NCBI RefSeq assembly: GCF_022012395.1
Contig: NZ_JAKLTQ010000002.1
Location: 248,001 to 312,000 of the forward strand
DNA from: Arthrobacter hankyongi
Lineage (GTDB): Bacteria; Actinomycetota; Actinomycetes; Actinomycetales; Micrococcaceae
Direction of reading: 5' to 3'
DNA: 64,000 nucleotides
Part shown: in pieces, positions 26,330-35,036 of the stretch
Layout of the letters: each line of letters begins with the position of its first letter
Position numbering within the stretch: position 1 is the stretch's first letter
Made by a program: the position numbers and the translations under genes
The notes under the pieces: generated by a model
Database searches by the model: none
What the model saw: the letters and a program-made list of their open reading frames with translations, nothing else
Told to the model about the DNA's origin: nothing

Positions 26330-27786
26330 GCACCGCACGCCGGGCGCCTGCATTGCTGGTTCCGGCGCTGGCGTTTATGGCGACAACGCTGACCATTATG
26401 CAGACCCTGGTGATCCCGGTGCTGCCCTCGATCGGCAAGGAACTGCGGGTCCCTGACTCCGAGGCGGCGTGGGTGGTAACGGCCAACCTCATGTCGGCGA
26501 CCATCTTCACTCCGCTGGTCGGCAGGCTGGCGGACAGGTACGACAAGCGTCTGGTCGTCCTCGTGGTGACGTGCCTGGTGGTCATCGGATCGGCAGTGGC
26601 GGCCCTGGTGCCGATGTTGGGTGTGCTCGTGGCGGCCCGCGTCCTGCAAGGGCTGCACTACGCGCTTTATCCGGTGGCGGTGGCGATTGTGCGCGAGCAG
26701 GTCCCGGAGCCGCGGCAGGGCAGGGCGTTCGGCGTGCTGTCGGCAGGGCTGGCGGCCGGCGGCATGCTTGGCCTGGTGGTCGCCGGGGTCCTGGTCCCGG
26801 ACGGCGCCGGTTATCAGAAGATTTTCTGGTTCGGGCTGGCTCTGAACCTGGCGGCCATCCCGCTGTGCTTCGTGATTCCCGCCCAACGGAAGCGCTCGGA
26901 GGTGCGCGTCGACTGGGCCGGTGCACTGGTCCTGGCAGTGGCTTCGGGACTGTTGCTGCTGGGACTCTCGCGCAGTGGCGAATGGGGGTGGCACAGCACA
27001 GCCACATGGTCATGCATGGCAGGTTCGGTTCTTGCGCTGTACCTGTGGCTGCTGTTGGAGTCGAAGGTCAAATTTCCGCTGATTTCGGTCAGGGTGCTCG
27101 CCAGCCCTGCGGTGCTGCTGCTCAACGTGGCGACAGTGTGCACCGGGTTCGCGATTTACCTGGTCTACATGACCGGAATTGCGTTCGTGCAGGTCCCGGC
27201 GGACAGCGCCGGCTACGGACTGGGAGCTTCGGTCTTCGACGCGAGTATGGTCTACCTGTTGCCGGGAGCAGTCGCGGGTGCCGTCGCGGCTCTGGCCGGC
27301 GGTGCGCTGATCGACAGGTTCGGCGGTCCTGCCATCCTGCTCGCCGCTGCCCTGATCGGTTTGGCCGGCAGCGGCCTGCTCCTGTTGGCACACACCGAAC
27401 CCTGGCATCTGATCCTGTCCATCGCCGCGGCCAACGTAGCGGCCAGCCTGGTTTTCACGGCCATTCCGCCGGTGCTGAACGGCCACGTGGATGCGGCGAC
27501 CACAGGGGTAGCCAACAGCCTTAACGCGGTGACACGGAATCTGGGCAGTGCCGCGGCCACCGCCGTCGCTGCTTCCCTGCTGGTGCCCGTCCAGCAGGGA
27601 AGCAACGGCTTCCTCGTCCCTCTGGGGGCTTTCGAATGGTCCTTCGTCCTGGCAACTGCCGCTACCGGGTTCACCCTGGTGCTGGCAGCCGGCCTTCTGG
27701 TCTATTCGCTCCTCACGGCCCGGCAGGCGCCGTCGGCTCCCCCGGACACGGCTGACGAGAAACGGCCGCAGCCGGTTAGGGACTAA
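26326..27786 (+). CDS. MFS transporter, DHA2-like (14 membrane segments)
   Basis: The protein has 486 residues and begins with GTG overlapping the upstream stop. Motif A is present in loop 2-3 (GRLADRYDKR), and about 14 hydrophobic segments are visible, as in the DHA2 drug-efflux family. It might export a pathway intermediate or substrate analogue; import is also possible. The stop of a decayed IS5-type transposase on the other strand lies within its last codons. Confidence 0.88.
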   Translation: MSTARRAPALLVPALAFMATTLTIMQTLVIPVLPSIGKELRVPDSEAAWVVTANLMSATIFTPLVGRLADRYDKRLVVLVVTCLVVIGSAVAALVPMLGVLVAARVLQGLHYALYPVAVAIVREQVPEPRQGRAFGVLSAGLAAGGMLGLVVAGVLVPDGAGYQKIFWFGLALNLAAIPLCFVIPAQRKRSEVRVDWAGALVLAVASGLLLLGLSRSGEWGWHSTATWSCMAGSVLALYLWLLLESKVKFPLISVRVLASPAVLLLNVATVCTGFAIYLVYMTGIAFVQVPADSAGYGLGASVFDASMVYLLPGAVAGAVAALAGGALIDRFGGPAILLAAALIGLAGSGLLLLAHTEPWHLILSIAAANVAASLVFTAIPPVLNGHVDAATTGVANSLNAVTRNLGSAAATAVAASLLVPVQQGSNGFLVPLGAFEWSFVLATAATGFTLVLAAGLLVYSLLTARQAPSAPPDTADEKRPQPVRD

Positions 27787-28430
27787 GTAAGTCCTGCGGC
27801 AGGCGTTCGTATTCGCGTCCCGGACGGCGGCAGCGGAGAAGCCAGGACAGGCTGTCTTCGACGATCCGGCGTCTTGGCAGGACCTCGACGGTGTGTTGGC
27901 CTGCGGGTTTGGCCACGATCCGCAGGGTGGGCCCGTGCAGCCTTCGGCCGGTCTCCACCGGTAGCTGCCGCCGGCCCGGATCCGTCCGAGCGAGGATATC
28001 GTGCTCCGGGCCCGGCCCAGAATCAGGCCTCCGCCGTCGCGGTCCTGCAGGCTGGCCGCGGTCACCGGCACCACGACCGGCAGGCCGATGTTTCGGTCAC
28101 AACGTGCCGCCTGCGGTCGTTGCTGTTCCTGCCCGCGTCATACCCGCGGGTTTTCCTGCCGACCCTGTCGGCTCCCCGGACGGTCTGTGCGTCGATGATT
28201 CCGGCCGGCACCGCCGGGTCCCGCCCGACAGCCTGCCGGGCGGCGGTCCGCCGCCCGTCGTGGATCACCTCGGTGGTGCCGTCGGCATTCCAGTCCTGGA
28301 AGTACCAGTACACGGTGGACCAGGGCGGGAAGTCGTGGAGCATCATCCGCTCCACCCACCTGAGTCTGGGAAACAGCTTCGCGAGTGCCGAGGCCGACCT
28401 GTTTTAGGGCAGTGCCGCGTCGGTGGGCAG
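27776..28430 (-). pseudogene. Decayed IS5-type transposase
   Basis: Reading the minus strand from about 28430, three frames give pieces of one IS5-family transposase: a start like YTLPTDAAL cut by a stop, then LHDFPPWSTVYWYFQDW and GIIDAQTV...TRGYDAG (the first DDE aspartate region), and finally VLPRRRIVEDSLSWLLRCRR at the C-terminus. At least two frameshifts and one stop are needed to join them. The rest of 27787-28553 holds nothing I recognise apart from an 11-base repeat AAATCGATGGA at 28498 and 28540. No clear terminal inverted repeats are left. Confidence 0.75.
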
Positions 28431-28553
28431 CGTGTACCGCTGATCATCGATACCGTGGAGGTTTGCAGTTCACCTCCGACGGTTTTCCTGTCGCGTAAAT
28501 CGATGGACCGTGCCGGATCCACTCGGCGTCCGGATCGGAAATCGATGGAGTGA

Positions 28554-29591
28554 TCACGCGTTGTGGGCGGGGGTCGCCTCAAGCTGTCCGTGGCGCCAGA
28601 CGAAGTCGTTCCAGTGGACTTCGGTGCTGTCGCCGTACGCCGTCGGGCGGCCCTCGACCTCCCAACGCACCAACGCTACGTGGGCGATCATGTTGTACCA
28701 GGTGGAGAACGGCATGCTTGCGATGACATCGCCGGTGACACTCATGTGTTCGCCCTCCTCGTCCTCGATCTCGATGAAGAACCGGGTAGGCCGCAGGCTC
28801 TCGGGATCGTACTCGGTGTGCCTCGAAGCGTGTTTGATGTGGATAGTCCGGCCGTCGCGCAGGATCCAGCCGTCCTTGTAGGCCGCTTCCGAAGCCAGGC
28901 CGGGGTAGTCCTGGCTCCACAGCGGATCACGTTCCGGATCATCGAGAGAACCGACGTTGAACGCCCACGAGCCATCTTCGGCCGCCCCGGTCACCCAGGT
29001 GTAGGGCGGACCTGGGTTAGCGACTTCGGGGCGGAGCTGGCCCCACGAGCGGTCGCGCAGATGAAACGAGTCCACGGTAAGGTGCTCTCCGCGCAGTACG
29101 ACATAGCCTGTTGCATGCATGAGTTGCTCGAAGTGCTGGCCGTTGGCCCGCATGGCTGGCTCTTGCGCGGCCTTGTAATGGACGTCGACCTGGGTGTCAC
29201 GCGCGGGATCGCTGAAGGTCAGGTGGATGTGCTTGAGCGGTTCAATAACTTCTGCGCGAAACCCGTTGGGCAGGCGTATGTCGCTGCCGTCGCCGATCAC
29301 GTCACCCGAGATGAATGTGTGCCAGTCGAAGAGCTCGCTGGCAAGATGCTGGCGTTTGATGCCCTTCCAGATCGCCAGCCCTCCGGACGCGACGTTCAGG
29401 TTTGGATGCAGCCAGCAGTACGCGAAGAAATTCAGGTTCGCTTCGGGGATGCTGAAACCCCAGTACCACGTTTCGGTCAGAGAGTCGCCCTCCGGCCCGG
29501 TGCCGTGGAGGAACTCGTCCGCGTCGCTGAATGTACCGAATCCCTTGAACTGTCCGGACGTGGTCCACTCAAGCCGGGTGTCGTTGCTCAT
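28554..29591 (-). CDS. DUF7064-like (CrtC/AttH lipocalin-fold) protein, second copy
   Basis: The protein has 345 residues; GAAGGAAA precedes the ATG. Residues 154-184 read FEQLMHATGYV followed by LRDRSWG, the same EQ..ATG ... RD.S.G pattern as in the 76-1086 protein, with low similarity elsewhere. No signal peptide or membrane segment is visible. It follows the kinase gene 29616-31052 by 24 bases, so the pair is again adjacent, but the order is kinase first here and second at 76-2420. No reaction is known. Confidence 0.7.
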   Translation of the reverse strand: MSNDTRLEWTTSGQFKGFGTFSDADEFLHGTGPEGDSLTETWYWGFSIPEANLNFFAYCWLHPNLNVASGGLAIWKGIKRQHLASELFDWHTFISGDVIGDGSDIRLPNGFRAEVIEPLKHIHLTFSDPARDTQVDVHYKAAQEPAMRANGQHFEQLMHATGYVVLRGEHLTVDSFHLRDRSWGQLRPEVANPGPPYTWVTGAAEDGSWAFNVGSLDDPERDPLWSQDYPGLASEAAYKDGWILRDGRTIHIKHASRHTEYDPESLRPTRFFIEIEDEEGEHMSVTGDVIASMPFSTWYNMIAHVALVRWEVEGRPTAYGDSTEVHWNDFVWRHGQLEATPAHNA

Positions 29592-29615
29592 GGTTTCCTT
29601 CTTTCGTATCGTTGC

Positions 29616-31052
29616 TCATCGTGTTTCGGCCGCGGGGGCAGGTATCAGGGACTTGGGTTCCGAGTGCCCGGAGCGCACGCCGAATGCCGCGGCGATCGCG
29701 GAGTCGAGGAACCGGGAGCTGAAGACGACGCCGGCAACCATGTAGGGAACGCTGCGGTTCCCGAGAAAGATGTGTCGATGGTTGAGGCAATAGATGTGCC
29801 GCCACGTCTCCTGCCAGACGGTGTAGAAGTGTTCTGCGGCGGGGTCGGGCCGCACGCCGCCAGCCGTGACGTATCGATCGACGAAGTCCTCCCACGGAAA
29901 CGCCGGCTCCAGGGACTGGCGCAGAAAGGCCAGGTCTTCGGCGGGATCGCCGAGATGGCTAAGTTCCCAGTCAAGCAGCGCGGTGAGTCGACCCTCGTGA
30001 GCCAGGACATTGTGAAGCGACATGTCGCCGTGCAGGAGAGCGGTAGGACGGTCACCGGTGGGGATATTTGCTCGCAGCCATTCCAGCAGCGCGGCGACAC
30101 GTGGGCTGAGCGGGCCTGCAGCCCGAATGGCCAGGGTTTCCAGAGCGTCGATTGCCGCTTGGATCTCGGCGGGGTTCCGCATCGGCGAGCGCGGCGCGGC
30201 GGTGATAGTGGAGGGGGCGACGGTGTGTAACCGTGCCAGCGCCTCGGCCAGGTCCTGTGCGAAGGACTGCGGAATGTTGTCCTCGACGCCGAAGACATTG
30301 CCCAGTGCCGCTCCCGGGACACGCGTGCAGGCGAAGAAAGATCCGCCGAGGCTGTTGGGAGTTTCCTCGATCCACAGTGGCTTGGGAATCGGGAGATCGG
30401 TGTGGGCGACCGCCGACAGCACTGCATACTCCTGGGCGAGTGTGTGCTCGCCCAGTCCATCGGGTACCTGGCGCAGGACCAATTCCCGGCGCTCGCCACG
30501 GATCGTGGCTGAGACCAGGATAGTGGTCTTGGAGAACCCGCCAGGCAAGTAGTTGACTTCGTGAGCGGTTGCATTGGGATCCGCGTGGTATTGGCGCAGA
30601 TAGGCCGAGACAGCGTCGACGCCGACCTGGACGCCTCCGGCGTCAAGGTCCGGTGCGTCCAGCGGGCCGTCCTCAAGCACGCGGAGCGCGGCGACAAACT
30701 CGGCCAGCAGGTTCTGAGCCTCGGGTACACCGTGCGCAGCCGCGGCCGCGAGTTCGCCGATCAGAGCGGCGTCGTCGGAGCTCGTCGCAGCATCGGGATC
30801 GCTGGCGCGCAGCAGTGCGCGGGCATCGGCGCGCAGGCTGTCGAGGACGGGTCCAAGGTTGATGGCGCGCTGAGGTGCTTCGAGGGCGCTCGCGGCCCAC
30901 CCCGAAGCCGCCGCGAAGTACGCCAGGGGGCCAGCTAGTGCCGGATCAGGGATGGCTGGGGCCAAGGCTCCCAGCTGCTGCTGCAGGGTCGAGGCGACGG
31001 CGGCGGCGACCCCGGTCTCCGATGCGGATGGAGCAGTCGGTATGGTTTTCAT
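29616..31052 (-). CDS. Aminoglycoside-phosphotransferase-fold kinase with N-terminal extension, second copy
   Basis: The protein has 478 residues from ATG at 31052, chosen because AGGAGA lies directly upstream; the open frame extends 66 bases further without such a site. Residues 1-150 are an alanine-rich helical extension like that of the 1107-2420 protein. The kinase domain has PGGFSKTTI (170-178), the catalytic loop HGDMSLHN (341-348) and DWELSHLG (361-368). It is cotranscribed with the DUF7064-like gene. The two lie between remnants of two insertion sequences. Confidence 0.85.
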   Translation of the reverse strand: MKTIPTAPSASETGVAAAVASTLQQQLGALAPAIPDPALAGPLAYFAAASGWAASALEAPQRAINLGPVLDSLRADARALLRASDPDAATSSDDAALIGELAAAAAHGVPEAQNLLAEFVAALRVLEDGPLDAPDLDAGGVQVGVDAVSAYLRQYHADPNATAHEVNYLPGGFSKTTILVSATIRGERRELVLRQVPDGLGEHTLAQEYAVLSAVAHTDLPIPKPLWIEETPNSLGGSFFACTRVPGAALGNVFGVEDNIPQSFAQDLAEALARLHTVAPSTITAAPRSPMRNPAEIQAAIDALETLAIRAAGPLSPRVAALLEWLRANIPTGDRPTALLHGDMSLHNVLAHEGRLTALLDWELSHLGDPAEDLAFLRQSLEPAFPWEDFVDRYVTAGGVRPDPAAEHFYTVWQETWRHIYCLNHRHIFLGNRSVPYMVAGVVFSSRFLDSAIAAAFGVRSGHSEPKSLIPAPAAETR

Positions 31053-31289
31053 GGTCTCTCCTGTGCGGTCTGACTGTTCCTGTGCGACAGTGCATGCGGA
31101 ACGGCGATGGGCGGGCATTTGACGTTCGGGTCCGTACGTGATGTTGACGGGCGAGGGGCGACTGCCCTCGCCGATTCGGGTTGCATTGGCTCAAAAGAGG
31201 CTCAAAAGAAGAGGACGTAACGCAGAGGGGTCGTTCGGGCCGACGCTTGCGACATTTCATGAGATGCTACGGCGTGTCGTCAATCTGTG
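31053..31289 (-). promoter_or_regulatory. Upstream region of the kinase/DUF7064 pair
   Basis: This 237-base region probably contains the promoter of the pair. An inverted repeat with 8-bp arms, GGCGAGGG (31150-31157) and CCCTCGCC (31165-31172), could be an operator or hairpin. Next to it is an 11-bp-period direct repeat, GGCTCAAAAGA twice (31188-31209). No convincing -10/-35 pair was found. Confidence 0.3.
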
Positions 31290-32006
31290 TCAATGGTCAC
31301 ATTGCCCTACCGCTGGTAAGGAGGTACGCAAAGCGGCGACGCAGGTTCGATTTCGCCGGGGCCGGCGAAGGATCGGCCTGCCAAGGCGGCCTTGCGGAGC
31401 AGGCGTCATCAGCCTTCCTGCAGGTTCGGCCGGTGGGCGCCGACGTGGATGAATGCGTGGCGGATCCGGGGTGACTCTGAACCTGGTATGGGATGAGAGG
31501 TTGTCGGTGATGACCACGATGTTCCAATGCGGATTGGCCGCCTCCACGGTCTGCCGGAACTGCTAGTAATTGACGCTGTCACGGAAGGCAGTGGTCATGG
31601 TGTCCTCCCGGCCGGCCGCAGTACGCCACAGACCCGGGTCTTCTCCGGGCCGCGGCCGTAGTCAAGCTCGCTTTTGCCCCGGTGCCCGTCCGGGGACCCG
31701 CCCGGCGCGGGCACACGGTGCGCGGAACCATCGGGCCGAGTCCGCCGCCAGCGCACCCCTTCCTGCAGCAGGACCTGGCGGACCTGCCTGCGGTGGATGT
31801 CGATGCCCTGGGCGCGGGCCACCTCGGTGCGGAAGTCCAAGGTCCACTCGGGCGGCCCGTCCTTGTCGGTGGTCCCCGGTTCTCCGGCGGCTACGCCGAC
31901 CGGCCGTCCCGGCGCGCAGCCGGGGTGGCCGCCCGGGGATCGACCGGTCGCGAAGCGCCTCCAGGCCCTGATACTCCATATCTCCTTTGAGGAACGCAGC
32001 ACTTAG
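31290..32006 (-). pseudogene. Decayed IS630-type transposase
   Basis: On the minus strand the N-terminal piece (about 32002-31595) has GIDIHRRQVRQVLLQEGVRWRRTR and SELDYGRGPEKTRVCG, typical of IS630/Tc1-mariner-like transposases. A frameshift follows. Then FRDSVNY, an in-frame TAG, QFRQTVEAANPHWNIVV and ITDNLSSH (the second DDE region) continue, and another frameshift destroys the rest. The gene is therefore inactive. Only the IS630 remnant occupies this stretch. Confidence 0.75.
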
Positions 32007-32024
32007 GGACTGGACGGAGCACGC

Positions 32025-32057
32025 GAGTCCCCGGCGGAGGTACTCCGCCGGGGACTC
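32025..32057 (-). terminator. Hairpin terminator after the aldehyde dehydrogenase gene
   Basis: A perfect 15-bp inverted repeat, arms 32025-32039 and 32043-32057, has a three-base loop. It lies 30 bases beyond the stop of the aldehyde dehydrogenase on the minus strand. No T-run follows. Confidence 0.65.
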
Positions 32058-32086
32058 CCGTGCAACGCCATGGGTCAGGGTCAGGG

Positions 32087-33532
32087 TCAGGGCTGAGCAG
32101 GCATCCCGATGGACTTGTATTCGGTGAAAGCATCAAAGCCTTCGGAGCCGAGCTCGCGGCCCAGCCCCGACTGCTTGAATCCCCCGAAGGGCGCGGAAAA
32201 GTTTGTTCCGGCGCCGTTGATGGCCAGGATCCCGGACCGGATTCCCCGCGCCACCTTGAGGGCACGGCCGGTGTCAGCACTCCAGACAGCTCCGGAGAGG
32301 CCGTATTCGGTGTCATTGGCGATCCGGAGGGCCTCCGTTTCGTCCCTGACGGGCATCAGGCAGATGACCGGGCCGAACACCTCATCGCGGGCAATCTGCA
32401 TTTCGGGGGTGACGTTCTCGAACACCGTCGGTTCGATAAACCAGCCCTTGTCGAGGCCGGCAGGTCGGCCGCCGCCGGTCAGGACCTTAGCGCCCTGTTC
32501 CTGTGCCGTCAGCAGCATCTTCTCGACCCTGTCCCGCTGGCGCTGCGCCACCAACGGGCCGATGTACGTAGCCTCGTCGAGGGGGTCACCCGTCCGCAGC
32601 GCCTTGACCCGGTCGGTAATGGCGTCCCTGAGACGGGGGTAGAGCGCTTCGGGCACCAGGACCCGCTGCTGGGCGATGCACATTTGGCCGTTCATGGTCA
32701 AAGCGCCGTTGATCACGCCCTGCGCCGTGGTGTCGACGTCCACGTCGTCCAAGACGATGGCCGCGGACTTGCCGCCCAGTTCCAGCGTGGTGCGCCGCAG
32801 GGCGGGGCCGCAGATCTCCTGGATCCGCTTACCGGTGGCGGTGCTGCCGGTGAAGGCCACCTTGTCGATCTCCGGCTGGCTCACCAGGTACTCGCTGGCC
32901 TGCCGGTCGGCGACGACGACGCTCACCAGTCCCTCGGGCAGCCCGAGGCGTTCGATCATGCGGGCCGTCTCCATGGCGGTCAGGGCGATCTCCGGCGCTG
33001 CCTTGACAATAACGGAGCACCCCGAGATCAGGGCCGGAATGAGCTTGACCAGAATCGACATGTACGGGATGTTCCACGGCACCACTGCAGCCACCAGGCC
33101 CACAGGCTCCCGGACCACAAGGGTGGTGCCCAGCGGCCCGGAACGCTCATCCGTCCAGACAATCTTTTCGGCCTGGGAGACAAAGAAGTCGGTCATCAGG
33201 GCCGCCCCGGGCACCTGCGCGCCTCGGGAATACGTGATGGGACAGCCCATCTCCCGCGTCATGAGTTCGGCCAGCTCTCCTGTGCGGGCCAGGAACTCCG
33301 CGGCCAGCGGACGGATTTTTTCGGCCCGGGCCACCGGGGTCAGCGCCTGCCAAGAGCCGCTGTCGAAGAACTCCCGGCCGGTGCGGATGGCAGCCTGCAT
33401 GTCCGCAATGCCTGCTGTGGCCACGGTCCCGATGACTTCTTCGGTCGCTGGGGAACGGACCACCAATTCTTCCCCGTCCTGCGGGGCCACCCATTTTCCT
33501 CCGATGAAAAGGCTGTTCTCGGATATCACCAC
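32087..33532 (-). CDS. NAD(P)-dependent aldehyde dehydrogenase
   Basis: The protein has 481 residues, normal for the superfamily. The start is GTG 33532, seven bases after GGAG. Catalytic residues are all present: PWN (N154), K177 in VIVKAAPE, E251 in LELGGKS and the nucleophile C285 in NGQMCIAQ. It oxidises an aldehyde to the acid in the cytoplasm. It is divergently transcribed from a P450-alcohol dehydrogenase pair, so it probably finishes a hydroxyl-to-carboxylate sequence started by those enzymes. The start regions are 292 bases apart. Confidence 0.93.
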   Translation of the reverse strand: MVISENSLFIGGKWVAPQDGEELVVRSPATEEVIGTVATAGIADMQAAIRTGREFFDSGSWQALTPVARAEKIRPLAAEFLARTGELAELMTREMGCPITYSRGAQVPGAALMTDFFVSQAEKIVWTDERSGPLGTTLVVREPVGLVAAVVPWNIPYMSILVKLIPALISGCSVIVKAAPEIALTAMETARMIERLGLPEGLVSVVVADRQASEYLVSQPEIDKVAFTGSTATGKRIQEICGPALRRTTLELGGKSAAIVLDDVDVDTTAQGVINGALTMNGQMCIAQQRVLVPEALYPRLRDAITDRVKALRTGDPLDEATYIGPLVAQRQRDRVEKMLLTAQEQGAKVLTGGGRPAGLDKGWFIEPTVFENVTPEMQIARDEVFGPVICLMPVRDETEALRIANDTEYGLSGAVWSADTGRALKVARGIRSGILAINGAGTNFSAPFGGFKQSGLGRELGSEGFDAFTEYKSIGMPAQP

Positions 33533-33824
33533 GTTGTAACTCCAGTCTGCCGGATGGAATGACTCCGGGCCCGTGCAGCTTTGGCTTGGGAGCCCGGGTA
33601 ACCCAAACCTAGTTGCAGATGAGACAACTCACAACGTATTTTCGGAATTAATCGCGAAAAAACGTTGATAGTAAAAACTGCCGTATGGACGTCTGGCTGC
33701 CATAGATCCGAGAATGCATAACACAAGCATTGACGATCATTCGATTTTTCGTAAAGATTAGCGACACACTGGCAAGTTTGCCATGACTGCGCGGTCGCGC
33801 AGGTCACTGAGTCGAAGGAGACCC
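33533..33824. promoter_or_regulatory. Divergent control region between aldehyde dehydrogenase and P450 genes
   Basis: This AT-rich gap must hold two promoters. Toward the P450, TTGACG (33730-33735) and TAAAGA (33752-33757) are a weak promoter pair with a 16-base spacer. A dyad TTTTCG ... CGAAAA (33639-33660) resembles the IclR-type palindrome only in part: 11 of 18 fixed positions match, which is not convincing on its own. Confidence 0.4.
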
Positions 33825-35036
33825 ATGACCGAAACAACTCAGAGTCCAGCCATCACCGTCGGCGCGTTGAACGCCGACCTCAATGGCTGGGCCCGGTACC
33901 GGCAGATACAGCGGAACGGGTCTCTCGCCCGAAGCGAGGAGTACGGCGGATTCTGGACACTGCTCAGCTACGACGCCGTCAGGGAGGCGGCCACCGACAC
34001 CGAAAAGTTCTCCTCCGCACAGGGAGTCACTATCCCGGTCTTCGGCAATCCGCTTCCGGCCTACCCACTGGAACTGGACCCGCCGGCACATCGGGCCTAC
34101 CGGAAAGTCCTGGTTCCGGCATTGCGGCCGGATCAGGTCAATCAGTGGGCCGGTGATATCCGGGCCGTTACTACCGAATGCATTGACCGGTTTGCAGACA
34201 GGGGGACTGCCGACCTCAAGGCAGAACTGGCCGCCATCGTCCCGCCGAGCATTATTGCCCGGATCCTCGGGCTGCCGGCAGACGACGTCGGGAAGTTCGT
34301 GGGCTGGACGCGTACCATGCTGATGGCCGCGGCGAGGGGCGACCGGGAAGCCAATATGGCAGCGGCCGGCGCCTTGATGAAGTACATCGAGGAACAGGTG
34401 GCCAGGTGCCGTGCCACGGCAGATGACAGCCTGCTCTCGGTGGTCGCCAATGCGGTAATCGATGGGGAGCCGATCAGCCGCGAAGCGGCCATGGGCATGG
34501 TCCTGGTGCTGGTCGTGGCCGGCCATGAAACAACGGTCAACGGCATCGCCAGCGCCCTGTGGATGATTGGGAAGCATCCACAGGTCAAGGACCAGCTGCT
34601 GGCTGATCCGGGCCTGATCCCGGCTGCCGTGGAGGAGACGCTCCGGATCGAATCACCCGTATCCATGATGGCCCGCACGGTCGCCCAAGACACCGAGTTC
34701 GGTGGTGCACAGTTGAAGGCCGGCGACAGGGTGGCCTTGATGTTCGGCGCTGGCAACCATGACGAGGACACTTTCGACGAGCCGGACGCATTCCAGCTAA
34801 ACCGCAGCGGTGCGGCCCACCTGGCCTTCGGACACGGCGTCCACCGGTGCATCGGCGAACATCTGGCCCGGCTGGAAATGTCCATCGTCATCGAAGAGGT
34901 GCTGAACCGCATCCCCGACTATGGCATCGCGGCGGATGTGGCCATTGGCGATAACTCCCTGACCAACCGCGGCCCCCGGGCCGTTCCCGTTGCCTTTACA
35001 CCGGCCGGTGCGGCCGCAGATCGGAGTGCATCTTGA
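33825..35036 (+). CDS. Cytochrome P450
   Basis: The protein has 403 residues from ATG 33825, placed by GAAGGAG just upstream; an upstream in-frame ATG at 33783 has no site. It is a soluble bacterial class I P450. The I-helix oxygen-binding motif is AGHETT (232-237), the K-helix ExxR is E271-R274, and the heme ligand is C342 in FGHGVHRCIG. No dedicated ferredoxin or ferredoxin reductase is adjacent. The overlapping alcohol dehydrogenase suggests that it makes an alcohol from an unactivated carbon. Confidence 0.93.
   Translation: MTETTQSPAITVGALNADLNGWARYRQIQRNGSLARSEEYGGFWTLLSYDAVREAATDTEKFSSAQGVTIPVFGNPLPAYPLELDPPAHRAYRKVLVPALRPDQVNQWAGDIRAVTTECIDRFADRGTADLKAELAAIVPPSIIARILGLPADDVGKFVGWTRTMLMAAARGDREANMAAAGALMKYIEEQVARCRATADDSLLSVVANAVIDGEPISREAAMGMVLVLVVAGHETTVNGIASALWMIGKHPQVKDQLLADPGLIPAAVEETLRIESPVSMMARTVAQDTEFGGAQLKAGDRVALMFGAGNHDEDTFDEPDAFQLNRSGAAHLAFGHGVHRCIGEHLARLEMSIVIEEVLNRIPDYGIAADVAIGDNSLTNRGPRAVPVAFTPAGAAADRSAS

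Noticed and set aside
33638-33661. IclR-type palindrome between the aldehyde dehydrogenase and P450 genes
   Set aside because: Only 11 of 18 positions match; in an AT-rich gap this can be chance. Not counted among operators.
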